DNA of 64,000 bases, from NCBI RefSeq assembly GCF_038900095.1, contig NZ_JBBMQQ010000004.1:372001-436000 (forward strand). The letters are read 5' to 3'. Position 1 is the stretch's first letter. Each line of letters starts with the position of its first letter. Of this stretch, positions 28,001 through 35,804 are shown piece by piece. Below the pieces are notes generated by a model that saw only the letters and a list, made by a program, of their open reading frames with translations, searched no databases and had not been told where the DNA came from. The translations under genes and the position numbers were made by a program. Source of the stretch: Hoeflea sp038900095. Its GTDB lineage: Bacteria; Pseudomonadota; Alphaproteobacteria; Rhizobiales; Rhizobiaceae.

Positions 28001-28515
28001 AACCAGGCCATGAACGCCACGTCCGACTGGTGCGGCATCGAGGACGAGACGCAGCCATGGTCGTCGCCCGCCACCACCAGTACTCCGCCATGCGGCGATG
28101 AACCATAGGCGTTGCCGTGCTTGAGCGCGTCTCCGGCCCGGTCGACGCCGGGCCCCTTGCCGTACCAGAGCCCGAATACGCCTTCGACCTGGCGGTTCGG
28201 ATTGGTCTCCACCTGCTGCGAGCCAAGCACGGCGGTTGCCGCCAAATCCTCGTTGACCGCGGGCAGGAACTCGATACCGCCTTCCTTGAGCCGCGCCTTC
28301 TGCCGCCACAATTCCATGTCGAGACCGCCCAGCGGGGAGCCGCGATAGCCCGATACGAAACCGCCGGTATTGAGCCCCGCCGCCCGGTCGCGCCGCGCCT
28401 GGTCGAACACCGCACGGACAAGCGCCTGCGTGCCGGTCATGAACACCCGGCCGGATTGCAGCGCATAGCGGTCGCTGAGCGTATAGGTGGATGTGGCGGA
28501 CGTATGGAAAGTCAT
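25096..28515 (-). CDS. Indolepyruvate ferredoxin oxidoreductase (fused alpha and beta subunits)
   Basis: This 1139-residue enzyme oxidatively decarboxylates indolepyruvate and other aryl- or branched-chain 2-oxoacids to acyl-CoA in amino-acid catabolism. The N-terminal region carries pyruvate-ferredoxin-type pyrimidine-binding sequence. A thiamine-diphosphate region lies near residue 497 (GEGTWYHSG, then NDAVAMTGGQ). A cysteine cluster at about 635-680 (CEGCGDCSTESNC, CNKDMSCLNGFC) should hold an iron-sulfur centre. A gamma-type domain begins near 720 with VTGVGGTGVV. ATG 28515 has GAGGAG seven bases upstream. The separate iorA and iorB genes of archaea are fused here, as in many proteobacteria. 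An Lrp-family regulator is divergent, 126 bases away. Confidence 0.93.
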   Translation of the reverse strand: MTFHTSATSTYTLSDRYALQSGRVFMTGTQALVRAVFDQARRDRAAGLNTGGFVSGYRGSPLGGLDMELWRQKARLKEGGIEFLPAVNEDLAATAVLGSQQVETNPNRQVEGVFGLWYGKGPGVDRAGDALKHGNAYGSSPHGGVLVVAGDDHGCVSSSMPHQSDVAFMAWFMPTLNPASVSEYLEFAEYGYALSRYSGMWVGFKAISETVEGASSFLLKPDRVFAEPDFQIPATGLHYRWPDLPGPQIEERMEAKKHAVYAFADANPIDRAIYGIKDARFGFVTTGKAHLDLMEALRLLGLDEARCRALGIDIYKVGMVWPLARRAALNFVRGKREVLVIEEKRGIIESQFKEYFYDWPGDKPQRMVGKHDETGRRLIPWTGELSPRQLVPLIAKRLDGVFRGEDFAARAAEITGEPVIALSDPGATRTPYFCSGCPHNTSTKVPEGSKALAGIGCHFMASWMDRETSSLIQMGGEGVNWAASSRFTGKDHIFQNLGEGTWYHSGSMAIRQAIAAGANITYKILYNDAVAMTGGQPVDGPVSVQAIAHICRAEGVERIALVSDNPEKFAATDFPGGITIHARAEMDAVQRELREVSGVSVLIYEQTCATEKRRRRKRGELPDPKKFAVINELVCEGCGDCSTESNCLSIEPKETEFGRKRQINQSNCNKDMSCLNGFCPSFVTVEGAVRRKPKPAELDLDSLMQGVALPALPALDAPFNLLVTGVGGTGVVTVGQLISMAAHLEGKGATILDFTGFAQKFGAVLSFVRIGREPDDINQVRIDTGMADAVIGCDVVVSSSPKASGTYRSGTSVALNLASMPTGDLVLRRDADLNIDSRASAIAAVVGADNLAAFDANATSEALFGDAVFANVMMLGFAWQRGLVPVTLDALMRAIELNNVAVDANKRALACGRLMADDPSVLARHLNPKPDFAGSLDAIVARRAEFLEGYQNAVWADRYRCRLDGFATKMPAEHRETLASAAARSLFKLMSYKDEYEVARLHGDPAFRKSLEDRFEGDFKVVHHFAPPLLGGGKDARGRPLKRAFGPAIRPALSMLARLKGLRGTALDPFGYTAERKMERGLISWFEALMARCEQEITPANAELWQQVLSAPMEIRGYGPVKDEAVQKVKTKVDALLAQ

Positions 28516-28641
28516 GGGCAGCTCCTCTGCCGCCGATTGTAGCATTCCGGGGCTGGTAGAACTTGCCAGATTGGCCAGGTAGAGGTTAGAAAATGAAATG
28601 AACTTTCAGAATTCGCATGGAGTACGAAAGGAATTTTCGAA

Positions 28642-29112
28642 ATGTCGGAGAAAACAGAAATTCAACCGGCTGACCGGCAGCTTCTCGCAGCCTTGCAGCG
28701 GGATGGCCGCATTTCCAACCAGGACCTGGCAGAATGCGCCAACATGTCGGCGTCTGCCTGCTGGCGGCGGGTCAAGGCTCTGGAGGAGGGGGGCGTCATC
28801 GAGCGCTACACCGCGCTGGTCAATCCGGAAGCCGTCGGGCTGGGGTTCCACGCCATGGTCCACGTCGTGCTTTCACGCCACCAGGCCGGCCATGTCGAGA
28901 ATTTCATTCAAGCCGTAATGACCCGCCCGGAAGTGCTCGACTGTTTCGCCACCACCGGCGACGCCGACTATCACCTGCGCATCCGCTGCAAGGATCTGAG
29001 CGCCTACAACGCATTCCTGGAAGAGTTCATGTTCGCGCTCGAAGGTGTTTCAACGGTCAAGACCAACCTGATCCTGCGTCAGTTGAAGCATGAAACCCGG
29101 GTAGAGGTGTGA
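28642..29112 (+). CDS. Lrp/AsnC family transcriptional regulator
   Basis: This is a 156-residue leucine-responsive-type regulator. The winged-helix DNA-binding domain covers about residues 8-60 (DRQLLAALQRDGRISNQDLA, SACWRRVKALEEGGVI), and a RAM/AsnC ligand-binding domain covers about 70-150. ATG 28642 is preceded by AGGAA. It is divergent from the indolepyruvate oxidoreductase gene with an AT-richer 126-base intergenic region, the classical arrangement for an amino-acid-responsive regulator of the neighbouring catabolic gene (inference). It ends one base before the convergent RDD gene. Confidence 0.92.
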   Translation: MSEKTEIQPADRQLLAALQRDGRISNQDLAECANMSASACWRRVKALEEGGVIERYTALVNPEAVGLGFHAMVHVVLSRHQAGHVENFIQAVMTRPEVLDCFATTGDADYHLRIRCKDLSAYNAFLEEFMFALEGVSTVKTNLILRQLKHETRVEV

Positions 29113-29113
29113 G

Positions 29114-29584
29114 TTAGCTCCGCACCACCACGGTGCCCAAGAGCCAGTCATGCACGGTCTGTTTGCGGTCGAGCACCAGCGTGGCGAGCAGGATGAACGG
29201 GGTCAGGACTGCATTGAGCGCCCAGAACAGCACACTGTGGACCACGGCGAGCATGAAATCGACCGGCCGTCCGTCGAGGCGAACAAGGCGGATGCCCATC
29301 ATCCGCATGCCCGGTGTGGCCTGGTTCGGCCCGCCCATTGTCATGCCGACATAGGGAATGACCACCAGCAGGAACAGGATCGGGTAGAGAAAGAAGCCCA
29401 GTCCCAGCGTGAAGATGCCGATGAAGAAGATCAGGATCGCAACCGGAACACACAGCGCCAGAACGATGGCGTAATCGATGAAAAACGCCAGAACGCGCTT
29501 GGTGCGCACACCGTCATACAGCGCAATATCATCGTAAGCGCCCATGGTGGCTTCGCTTGCGCTGTCGGGGATCGGCTGGCTCAT
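29114..29584 (-). CDS. RDD family membrane protein
   Basis: This is a 156-residue protein with an RDD domain: a cytosolic N-terminus, RVLAFFIDYAIV marking the conserved Arg and Asp of helix 1, a second helix pair, and the signature TPGMRMMGIRLVRLDG. Members are implicated in ion or proton/sodium transport and in compensating osmotic stress, but mostly lack a defined function. ATG 29584 has AGGAG eight bases upstream. It lies 101 bases downstream of hemB on the same strand, a pairing seen in many Rhizobiales. Confidence 0.9.
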   Translation of the reverse strand: MSQPIPDSASEATMGAYDDIALYDGVRTKRVLAFFIDYAIVLALCVPVAILIFFIGIFTLGLGFFLYPILFLLVVIPYVGMTMGGPNQATPGMRMMGIRLVRLDGRPVDFMLAVVHSVLFWALNAVLTPFILLATLVLDRKQTVHDWLLGTVVVRS

Positions 29585-29685
29585 CGGTTTCTCCTGTCAT
29601 CTCATGCGGGCGCTTGGCCTGCACACGGGTAATGTAGGAACTCGAGCGCCTCAGTTAAAGGGTTGGTCCTGATGCAGCCAGTGCT

Positions 29686-30741
29686 TCACCAGCCGCCCTT
29701 GGCGAGCAGCCGTGCCGCTTCGGGGGCGAAATAGGTCAGGATGCCGTCGCAGCCGGCGCGTTTGAACGCCAGCAGCTTCTCCATCATGATCCGCTCGCCG
29801 TCGATGTAGCCGGCAGCAGCCCCGGCCTTGATCATCGAATACTCGCCCGACACCTGGTAGGCGAAGGTCGGCAGGCCATAGGTGTCCTTGAGCGCCCGGC
29901 AAATGTCGAGATAGGGCAGGCCGGGCTTGACCATCAGCATGTCGGCGCCTTCCTCGACATCCATTCCTGCGTCGCGGATCGCTTCCATGGCGTTGGATGG
30001 GTCGAGGTAATAGGTGCGCTTGTCGCCCTTGAGCAGTCCCGATGTGCCGATCGCCTCGCGGTAGGGGCCGTAGCACGCCGACGCAAACTTGGTCGCATAG
30101 GACATGATCGCCACATTCTGGTGCCCGGCCGCATCCAGCGCCTGCCGGATCGCGCCGATGCGTCCGTCCATCATGTCCGATGGCGAGATGATGTCGGCGC
30201 CCGCATCGGCCTGGTGCACGGCACCTGCCGCAATCTGGCGCACGGTTTCGTCGTTGACGATCTCGCCGTCGCGCAAGATGCCGTCATGGCCGTGGCTGGT
30301 AAACGGATCGAGCGCCACGTCGGTGATGATGCCGATATTGGGCACCGCCTGCTTGATGGCGCGGGTGGTCTGGTTGATCAGGTTGTCCGGATCGAGAATA
30401 TGCGAACCGGTCTCGTCGCGCTTTTCCATTTCGACATTGGGGAAGGTGGCAAGCGCCGGAATGCCGAGATCCGCCGCCATTTTTGCCGCTTCCACCGCCT
30501 TGTCCACGCTCATCCGGTTGACCCCGGGCATCGCGTCGATCGGTTCGGTGACGTTGGTGCCGGGAACGATGAAGATCGGCCAGATCAGGTCATCCACCGT
30601 CAGCCGCGTCTCGCGCACCATCCGCCGCGACCAGTCGGCGACCCGTGTGCGGCGCATGCGCCGGTGGCCGGTGATCTCGTCCACATTGCTTGCCGCCGCT
30701 GCTGCCAGTCCTGCCGCAGTGTTTTTCGAATCCGCACCCAT
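29686..30741 (-). CDS. hemB: Delta-aminolevulinic acid dehydratase (porphobilinogen synthase)
   Basis: HemB condenses two 5-aminolevulinate molecules into porphobilinogen, the second committed step of tetrapyrrole synthesis. The 351-residue TIM-barrel enzyme shows SPSDMMDGRIGAIR, a first active-site lysine in MSYATKFASACYGPYREA and the Schiff-base lysine in MVKPGLPYLD. The metal-binding aspartates DVALDPFTSHGHDG replace the cysteines of zinc enzymes, as in magnesium-dependent alphaproteobacterial HemB. ATG 30741 is the first start. It is leftward, followed by the RDD gene, and divergent from the DUF6163 gene. Confidence 0.96.
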   Translation of the reverse strand: MGADSKNTAAGLAAAAASNVDEITGHRRMRRTRVADWSRRMVRETRLTVDDLIWPIFIVPGTNVTEPIDAMPGVNRMSVDKAVEAAKMAADLGIPALATFPNVEMEKRDETGSHILDPDNLINQTTRAIKQAVPNIGIITDVALDPFTSHGHDGILRDGEIVNDETVRQIAAGAVHQADAGADIISPSDMMDGRIGAIRQALDAAGHQNVAIMSYATKFASACYGPYREAIGTSGLLKGDKRTYYLDPSNAMEAIRDAGMDVEEGADMLMVKPGLPYLDICRALKDTYGLPTFAYQVSGEYSMIKAGAAAGYIDGERIMMEKLLAFKRAGCDGILTYFAPEAARLLAKGGW

Positions 30742-30967
30742 TGCTTTCCATCCCTTGGCTTCCGTCGCGCCCGATGTCCCGTGCAGGCTCGCTGGCGCTC
30801 GTGTCAGTCGCTTTAGACCGCACCGGGGGCGGGACGGTCAAGCTGGACAAATCATCTCACCGTGTCTGCGGGGTCGCGTGGGCTTGCCCCGTGTGCCGCG
30901 CATTGGTTATGACAGAACCCGCCGGGGTGTCTCAACAACCTCTGCTCCCCGGACAAGGAAGGTCCCA

Positions 30968-31417
30968 ATGATGGCGATATTGCAGATCGGAACCGCCCCG
31001 GAAGTCGGCGCAGGCGCACTGGAATCGAGTTTCCGGCTGTTCATGCGGCTGGTGGCGCTGAGCTGCCTTCTCGCCGGCCTGCAGTACTGGGGACGGCTGA
31101 TCGGCTATTCCGATGGCGGCGTCTACCGCTTCGATCTCATCCCGTCCTATTGGCAGCTGGCCTCGGCATCGCTCGCCGTGCTGCTGCCGGTCGCCGCTGT
31201 CGGGCTGTGGATGCAGGTCTCCTGGGGGCCTGTGATCTGGGTGGTTGCAGCCGGTTCGGAGATCATCATGCACAAGGGCCTGCCGCAGTGGTTCGGCGAG
31301 CGTCCGTTGCTTGTCATCGCCCACACAGTGGTGATCTCGGTCTATGTCGGATTCCGTGTTGCTCTCTTCGTCAAGCGCCGCCACGACGCCCGGCAGGTAA
31401 GAACTGATTCACTTTGA
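30968..31417 (+). CDS. DUF6163 family membrane protein
   Basis: This 149-residue protein has four predicted transmembrane helices (about residues 25-50, 60-85, 88-108 and 113-137). It ends in a basic tail, KRRHDARQ. The family is of unknown function and is found next to ldtR in Rhizobiales. GGAAGG sits at good spacing before ATG 30968; an ATG at 30971 is an alternative. It lies 125 bases upstream of ldtR. The neighbourhood suggests a role in cell-envelope maintenance, but nothing in the sequence proves it. Confidence 0.8.
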   Translation: MMAILQIGTAPEVGAGALESSFRLFMRLVALSCLLAGLQYWGRLIGYSDGGVYRFDLIPSYWQLASASLAVLLPVAAVGLWMQVSWGPVIWVVAAGSEIIMHKGLPQWFGERPLLVIAHTVVISVYVGFRVALFVKRRHDARQVRTDSL

Positions 31418-31542
31418 TTGACGGTCGGTGGCCGGTAACCCGCTGTTAAGCTTGCAGTTTAAGTAGAATTTTAGGCGTATTCGATAGGGTCTGTCTCAAG
31501 GCGGGAACAAAAGCCGCCACAACAAACAGTGAGGCAGTCATC

Positions 31543-32067
31543 ATGTCATATACCAATTCAGCCCTTGCGGCAGGACCCAAGTCCGCAGTTGCAAACGACG
31601 AGTCCGAAGCCCTGCGCGATCTCTATCTGGAATCGCTGCAGCTGGTCGAGCGGCTTCACCGCCGTCTGCTTGATGTCATCAAGGACGAGTTCGACCGCGC
31701 CAACCGCACCGACATCAATGCCATCCAGGCGCTGCTGTTGTTCAACATCGGCAATTCCGAGCTGACAGCCGGCGAATTGCGCAGCCGCGGCTACTATCTC
31801 GGCTCCAACGTCTCCTACAACCTCAAGAAACTGGTTGACCTGGGTTACATCAATCACCAGCGCTCGCGGGTCGACCGCCGCGCGGTGCGCATCAGCCTGA
31901 CCGAGCACGGCACCGAGATCGCCGAAACCGTTGGCGCACTCTATGACCGTCACATCAACTCGATCGCCAAGGTCGGCGGCATCGGCGCCAGCGAGTTCGA
32001 GGAACTCAACAAGCTGATGCAGCGCCTCGACCGGTTCTGGAACGACCAGATCCTGTATCGCCTCTGA
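31543..32067 (+). CDS. ldtR: MarR-family transcriptional regulator LdtR
   Basis: This 174-residue winged-helix regulator matches LdtR of Rhizobiales, known in Liberibacter and Sinorhizobium to control an L,D-transpeptidase gene and osmotic tolerance. The HTH core is at about residues 55-125, with GELRSRGYYLGSNVSYNLKKLVDLGYI (recognition helix plus start of the wing) and a basic wing RSRVDRRAVRI. Flanking helices form the dimer interface. ATG 31543 has GAGG eight bases upstream. It is followed by a strong terminator and, 408 bases on, by the transpeptidase gene, its expected target. Confidence 0.92.
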   Translation: MSYTNSALAAGPKSAVANDESEALRDLYLESLQLVERLHRRLLDVIKDEFDRANRTDINAIQALLLFNIGNSELTAGELRSRGYYLGSNVSYNLKKLVDLGYINHQRSRVDRRAVRISLTEHGTEIAETVGALYDRHINSIAKVGGIGASEFEELNKLMQRLDRFWNDQILYRL

Positions 32068-32089
32068 TCCGGCGAAATCCGAAAACACC

Positions 32090-32122
32090 AAAAAGCGGCG
32101 GGCTTCGAACCTGCCGCTTTTT
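32090..32122 (+). terminator. Rho-independent terminator after ldtR
   Basis: The arms AAAAAGCGGC and GCCGCTTTTT (32090-32099 and 32113-32122) match perfectly with a 13-base loop that can pair partly. It starts 22 bases after the ldtR stop and separates ldtR from the transpeptidase gene. Confidence 0.85.
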
Positions 32123-32410
32123 GCGTTTCTGCACCTGAGAACCTGCGGAGGAGGGGGCTGATCTTCCGACAGATCGGACGTTTCCAGTCGTTTGTGATGC
32201 CCGTGCCGCGGGCATTGGGTGTTGTAATCCCGATCACGCCAGGCTGCAGTCTGCCGGTCCGGCCCGGCGGCGAACCATGAATTAGCCATATTGCCGTGAC
32301 AGCAAATGTGCTAAGCACAAGCGCGATGACAAGAAGCAGCCTCGCGAGGCTTTTTCGCTTGTCGTATGCTCACGTAAAAGTGTTGCGGGCCTGGTTTTGG
32401 TCCCCAAATT

Positions 32411-32420
32411 TTAACGTTAA
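32411..32420. promoter_or_regulatory. Palindrome TTAACGTTAA upstream of the L,D-transpeptidase gene
   Basis: A perfect 10-bp palindrome lies 55 bases before the chosen start of the 32476 gene, in an otherwise featureless region (32123-32475). MarR-family regulators such as LdtR bind short palindromes near their target promoters, so this is a candidate operator. No match to a known LdtR site is claimed. Confidence 0.35.
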
Positions 32421-32475
32421 CACTGGTATTCAACGCCAGACCTGACGCTAGACACGAATGCATGGTGGAATACGG

Positions 32476-33747
32476 ATGAACAAGCCAACCCGACCTGAAC
32501 CCCTTTCCCGTCGCCGGTTTATCGGCCGCGCCGCAGCGCTGGCAGCCGCGACTGTAACGGCAGGTCCCGCCCTGGCCCAGACCGCCATTGAAGATATCAT
32601 CAACTCGCCCCGGCGCGGCAGCTGGGATGACCAGTTCGATGCCAAGAGTTCCCGGTCCGTGGCCGAAACCACCACGCGTCACCCGATCGCGAGCGCCGAT
32701 ACGATCGCCTTCGTCGAACGCGCCATCTTCGATTACCAGAACCTGGTGGCCCGCGGTGGCTGGCCTTTCGTGCCTGCGACCAAGAAATTGCGCATGGGCG
32801 TATCCGAGCCGGAGGTTCGCATCCTGCGCCAGCGGCTGATGGCTTCGGGCGATCTGGATCAGAGCGCCGGGCTTTCCAACGCCTTTGATTCCTATGTCGA
32901 CGGCGCGGTGAAGAAATTCCAGGCCCGCCACGGCCTTCCGCCGGATGGCGTTCTGGGCAGCTATTCCTACCAGGCTCTCAACGTCTCCGCAGATGTGCGT
33001 CTGGGCCAGCTCGAAACCAATCTTGTCCGGTTGCGCTCGATGTCGGGATTCCTCGGCGACCGTTATGTCATGGTCAACATCCCTGCAGCCCAGATCGAGG
33101 CGGTGGAGAACGGCAGCGTCGTGTTGCGGCATACGGCGATTGTCGGCAAGATCGACCGTCAGACACCGATCCTCAATTCCAAGATCCACGAGATCATTCT
33201 CAATCCCTACTGGACCTCGCCGCGCTCGATCATCGAAAAGGATATCGTGCCGTTGATGCGCAAGGATCCGACCTACCTGGCGCGCAACAACATCCGCCTG
33301 TTCGACAACAAGGGCCAGGAAGTTGCTCCGGAAACGATTGACTGGCATGCCGAAAAGGCACCGAACCTGATGTTCCGTCAGGATCCGGGCAAGGGCAACG
33401 CCATGTCCTCGACCAAGATCAATTTCCACAATCCTCATGCAGTCTACATGCATGACACCCCGCAGCAGGGTGTGTTCAACAAGCTCATGCGGTTTGAATC
33501 GTCAGGCTGCGTGCGCGTCCAGAACGTCCGCGATCTCAACACCTGGCTGCTCAAGGATACCCCGGGCTGGAACCGTCAGGCCATCGAGGCGACCATTGCT
33601 TCGCGGGAGAACACCGAAATCGCATTGTCGACCCCGGTGCCGGTCTATTTCACCTATTTCACGGCCTGGGCCTCCGGCGATGGCGTCGTCCAGTTCCGCG
33701 ACGATGTCTACCAACGCGACGGCGTCGACGAACTGGCGCTGCGCTGA
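32476..33747 (+). CDS. ldtP: L,D-transpeptidase (YkuD domain) with Tat signal
   Basis: This enzyme forms or edits 3-3 peptidoglycan cross-links in the periplasm. The 423-residue protein begins with a twin-arginine signal (SRRRFIG, then a hydrophobic Ala-rich stretch ending ALAQ). A PG_binding_1 domain lies at about residues 130-175 (AVKKFQARHGLPPDGVLG). The YkuD domain has the catalytic set H326 in YMHDTP, and S343-G344-C345-V346-R347. ATG 32476 has GGTGGAA before it; ATG 32458 lacks a ribosome site. It lies downstream of ldtR and matches the LdtR-controlled LdtP transpeptidase of related bacteria; the symbol rests on that synteny. Confidence 0.9.
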   Translation: MNKPTRPEPLSRRRFIGRAAALAAATVTAGPALAQTAIEDIINSPRRGSWDDQFDAKSSRSVAETTTRHPIASADTIAFVERAIFDYQNLVARGGWPFVPATKKLRMGVSEPEVRILRQRLMASGDLDQSAGLSNAFDSYVDGAVKKFQARHGLPPDGVLGSYSYQALNVSADVRLGQLETNLVRLRSMSGFLGDRYVMVNIPAAQIEAVENGSVVLRHTAIVGKIDRQTPILNSKIHEIILNPYWTSPRSIIEKDIVPLMRKDPTYLARNNIRLFDNKGQEVAPETIDWHAEKAPNLMFRQDPGKGNAMSSTKINFHNPHAVYMHDTPQQGVFNKLMRFESSGCVRVQNVRDLNTWLLKDTPGWNRQAIEATIASRENTEIALSTPVPVYFTYFTAWASGDGVVQFRDDVYQRDGVDELALR

Positions 33748-33781
33748 ACCGGGTTCACGCCTGACAGCCAAGCTTGAAAAG

Positions 33782-33804
33782 CCGCCCTTTCCGGGCGGTT
33801 TTTT
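33782..33804 (+). terminator. Rho-independent terminator after the L,D-transpeptidase gene
   Basis: CCGCCC and GGGCGG pair around a five-base loop and are followed by six T. It lies 35 bases after the stop. Confidence 0.85.
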
Positions 33805-33994
33805 GTTTCACGCTGCACAATGACGCAATCAGGCCTGCGGATATTGCCCTCGTCATGCGACGGGGGTAAACAGCCGCATCCGGTCGGAAAATAGCTGGTC
33901 CGGATTCGAGCTTATCTTTGGACGCCGCCAACACCCATGGCAGGCGTTATGCCAGACCCGAGTCATACCCCGAGTCACACAAGGAACCCGGAAC

Positions 33995-35311
33995 ATGTCC
34001 AACGCGACCGCCACCGCCGCCCGCTTTTCAGATGCATCGTTCAATCGCACCCTGGCTGAGGCCGATCCGGCCGTGTTCGGCTCGATCCAGAGTGAACTGG
34101 GTCGCCAGCGTCACGAAATCGAGCTGATTGCTTCCGAGAACATCGTCTCCCGCGCGGTTCTGGAGGCGCAGGGCTCGGTGATGACCAACAAATACGCCGA
34201 AGGCTATCCCGGCCGACGCTATTATGGCGGTTGCCATTTCGTCGATATCGCCGAAGAGCTGGCGATCGAACGGGTCAAGCAGCTGTTTGATTGCGGTTTT
34301 GCCAATGTGCAGCCCAATTCCGGCTCGCAGGCCAACCAGGCCGTTCTTCTGGCGCTCGCCAAGCCCGGCGACACGCTTCTCGGCATGAGCCTGGATGCAG
34401 GCGGTCACCTGACCCACGGCGCCCGGCCGAACCTGTCGGGCAAGTGGTTCAATGCGGTCCAGTACGGTCTCGATATCGCCACCGGCACCATCGATTACGA
34501 TCAGGTCGAGGCGCTCGCCCATGAACACAAGCCGCGCATCATCATTGCAGGCGGCTCGGCCTATTCGCGCCGCATCGATTTCGCCCGGTTCCGTGCGATC
34601 GCCGATGCTGTCGGCGCCATTCTCTGGGTCGACATGGCGCATTTTGCGGGCCTCGTGGCTGGCGGTGCGCATCCGAGCCCGTTCCCGCATGCCCATGTCG
34701 CGACATCGACCACCCACAAGACCCTGCGCGGTCCGCGCGGTGGCATCGTTCTCACCAATGACGAGGACATCGCCAAGAAAATCAACTCGGCCGTGTTCCC
34801 CGGTCTTCAGGGCGGGCCGCTGATGCACGTCATCGCCGCCAAGGCCGTTGCCTTCGGTGAAGCGCTGGCCCCCGAGTTCAAGCAGTATATCGGCAACGTC
34901 GTCCGCAACGCCGAAGCCCTGGCCGAAACGCTTGTGGCAGGTGGTCTGGAAATCGTCTCCGGCGGCACCGACACCCACCTGATGCTGGTGGACCTGAGGC
35001 CTAAGAACCTCACCGGCAAGGCATCCGAGTCCGCTCTCGGCCGCGCCTTCATTACCTGCAACAAGAACGGTGTTCCCAACGATCCGGAAAAGCCGACGAT
35101 CACCTCCGGCGTCCGTCTCGGCACCCCGGCAGGCACCACGCGTGGTTTCGGCGAGGCCGAATTCCGCGATATCGGTGCACTGATTCTCGAAGTGCTCGAC
35201 GGTCTCAAGGCTGCCAATTCGGAAGAAGGCAACGCCCAGGTGGAAGCCGCGGTGAAAACCAAGGTGATGGCGCTGACCGAACGTTTCCCGCTCTATCCGC
35301 ACCTCGGGTAG
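33995..35311 (+). CDS. glyA: Serine hydroxymethyltransferase
   Basis: GlyA interconverts serine and glycine with tetrahydrofolate and supplies one-carbon units. The 438-residue PLP enzyme shows ELIASENIVS, the pyridine-stacking stretch SLDAGGHLTHG, the aspartate in WVDMAHFAGLV and the Schiff-base lysine at about K242 in STTHKTLRGPRGG. ATG 33995 follows a GGAAC motif. nrdR starts six bases after its stop, so glyA is the first gene of a glyA-nrdR-ribD-ribE transcript. About 190 bases lie upstream after the previous terminator; I see no riboswitch there. Confidence 0.97.
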   Translation: MSNATATAARFSDASFNRTLAEADPAVFGSIQSELGRQRHEIELIASENIVSRAVLEAQGSVMTNKYAEGYPGRRYYGGCHFVDIAEELAIERVKQLFDCGFANVQPNSGSQANQAVLLALAKPGDTLLGMSLDAGGHLTHGARPNLSGKWFNAVQYGLDIATGTIDYDQVEALAHEHKPRIIIAGGSAYSRRIDFARFRAIADAVGAILWVDMAHFAGLVAGGAHPSPFPHAHVATSTTHKTLRGPRGGIVLTNDEDIAKKINSAVFPGLQGGPLMHVIAAKAVAFGEALAPEFKQYIGNVVRNAEALAETLVAGGLEIVSGGTDTHLMLVDLRPKNLTGKASESALGRAFITCNKNGVPNDPEKPTITSGVRLGTPAGTTRGFGEAEFRDIGALILEVLDGLKAANSEEGNAQVEAAVKTKVMALTERFPLYPHLG

Positions 35312-35317
35312 ACCCAG

Positions 35318-35800
35318 ATGCGTTGTCCTTATTGCGGTTCCGAAGACAGTCAGGTGAAGGATTCGCGGCCCGCCGAAGACGGGGCCGCGATCCGCAGGCG
35401 TCGGGTCTGCCCCGATTGCGGTGGCCGGTTCACCACCTTTGAGCGGGTTCAGCTGCGTGATCTGCAGGTTCTGAAGAAAACCGGACGCAAGGTGCCGTTC
35501 GATCGCGACAAGCTGGCGAAGTCATTCCAGATAGCGCTTCGCAAGCGCCCGGTTGATCCCGAGCGCATTGATCGGGCGGTTTCGGGAATAGTCCGCCGGC
35601 TTGAAAGCTCCGGAGAGACCGAGATCGCCACCGACGAGATCGGCCTGCTGGTGCTTGAAGCGCTCAAGGCCCTCGATGATGTCGGTTTCGTCCGCTACGC
35701 CTCGGTCTACCGGGATTTCTCCGGTCCCGAGGATTTCGAGCGGACCATCGCCGAATTGACCGCGCGGATTGCCGGCGACAGTTCCGTCGGGGATATCTGA
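35318..35800 (+). CDS. nrdR: Transcriptional repressor NrdR
   Basis: NrdR represses ribonucleotide reductase genes in response to ATP/dATP. The 160-residue protein has a zinc ribbon with C3, C6, C31 and C34, followed by an ATP-cone (about residues 46-136: VLKKTGRKVPFDRDKLAKSF). ATG 35318 gives the universal opening MRCPYCG. It is tightly packed between glyA (six bases) and ribD (four bases), the usual Rhizobiales order. It probably reports nucleotide state to the reductase promoters elsewhere in the genome. Confidence 0.97.
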   Translation: MRCPYCGSEDSQVKDSRPAEDGAAIRRRRVCPDCGGRFTTFERVQLRDLQVLKKTGRKVPFDRDKLAKSFQIALRKRPVDPERIDRAVSGIVRRLESSGETEIATDEIGLLVLEALKALDDVGFVRYASVYRDFSGPEDFERTIAELTARIAGDSSVGDI

Positions 35801-35804
35801 CATC

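Noticed and set aside
26287..28101. Long frame antisense to indolepyruvate oxidoreductase
   Set aside because: It is a shadow of the GC-rich, strongly biased real gene, rich in Arg, Gly and His with no domain.
30104..30967. Extension upstream of the DUF6163 gene
   Set aside because: It is antisense to hemB and has no coding character; the start with a ribosome site is 30968.
34028..35302. Antisense frame over glyA
   Set aside because: Shadow of a highly biased core gene without motifs.
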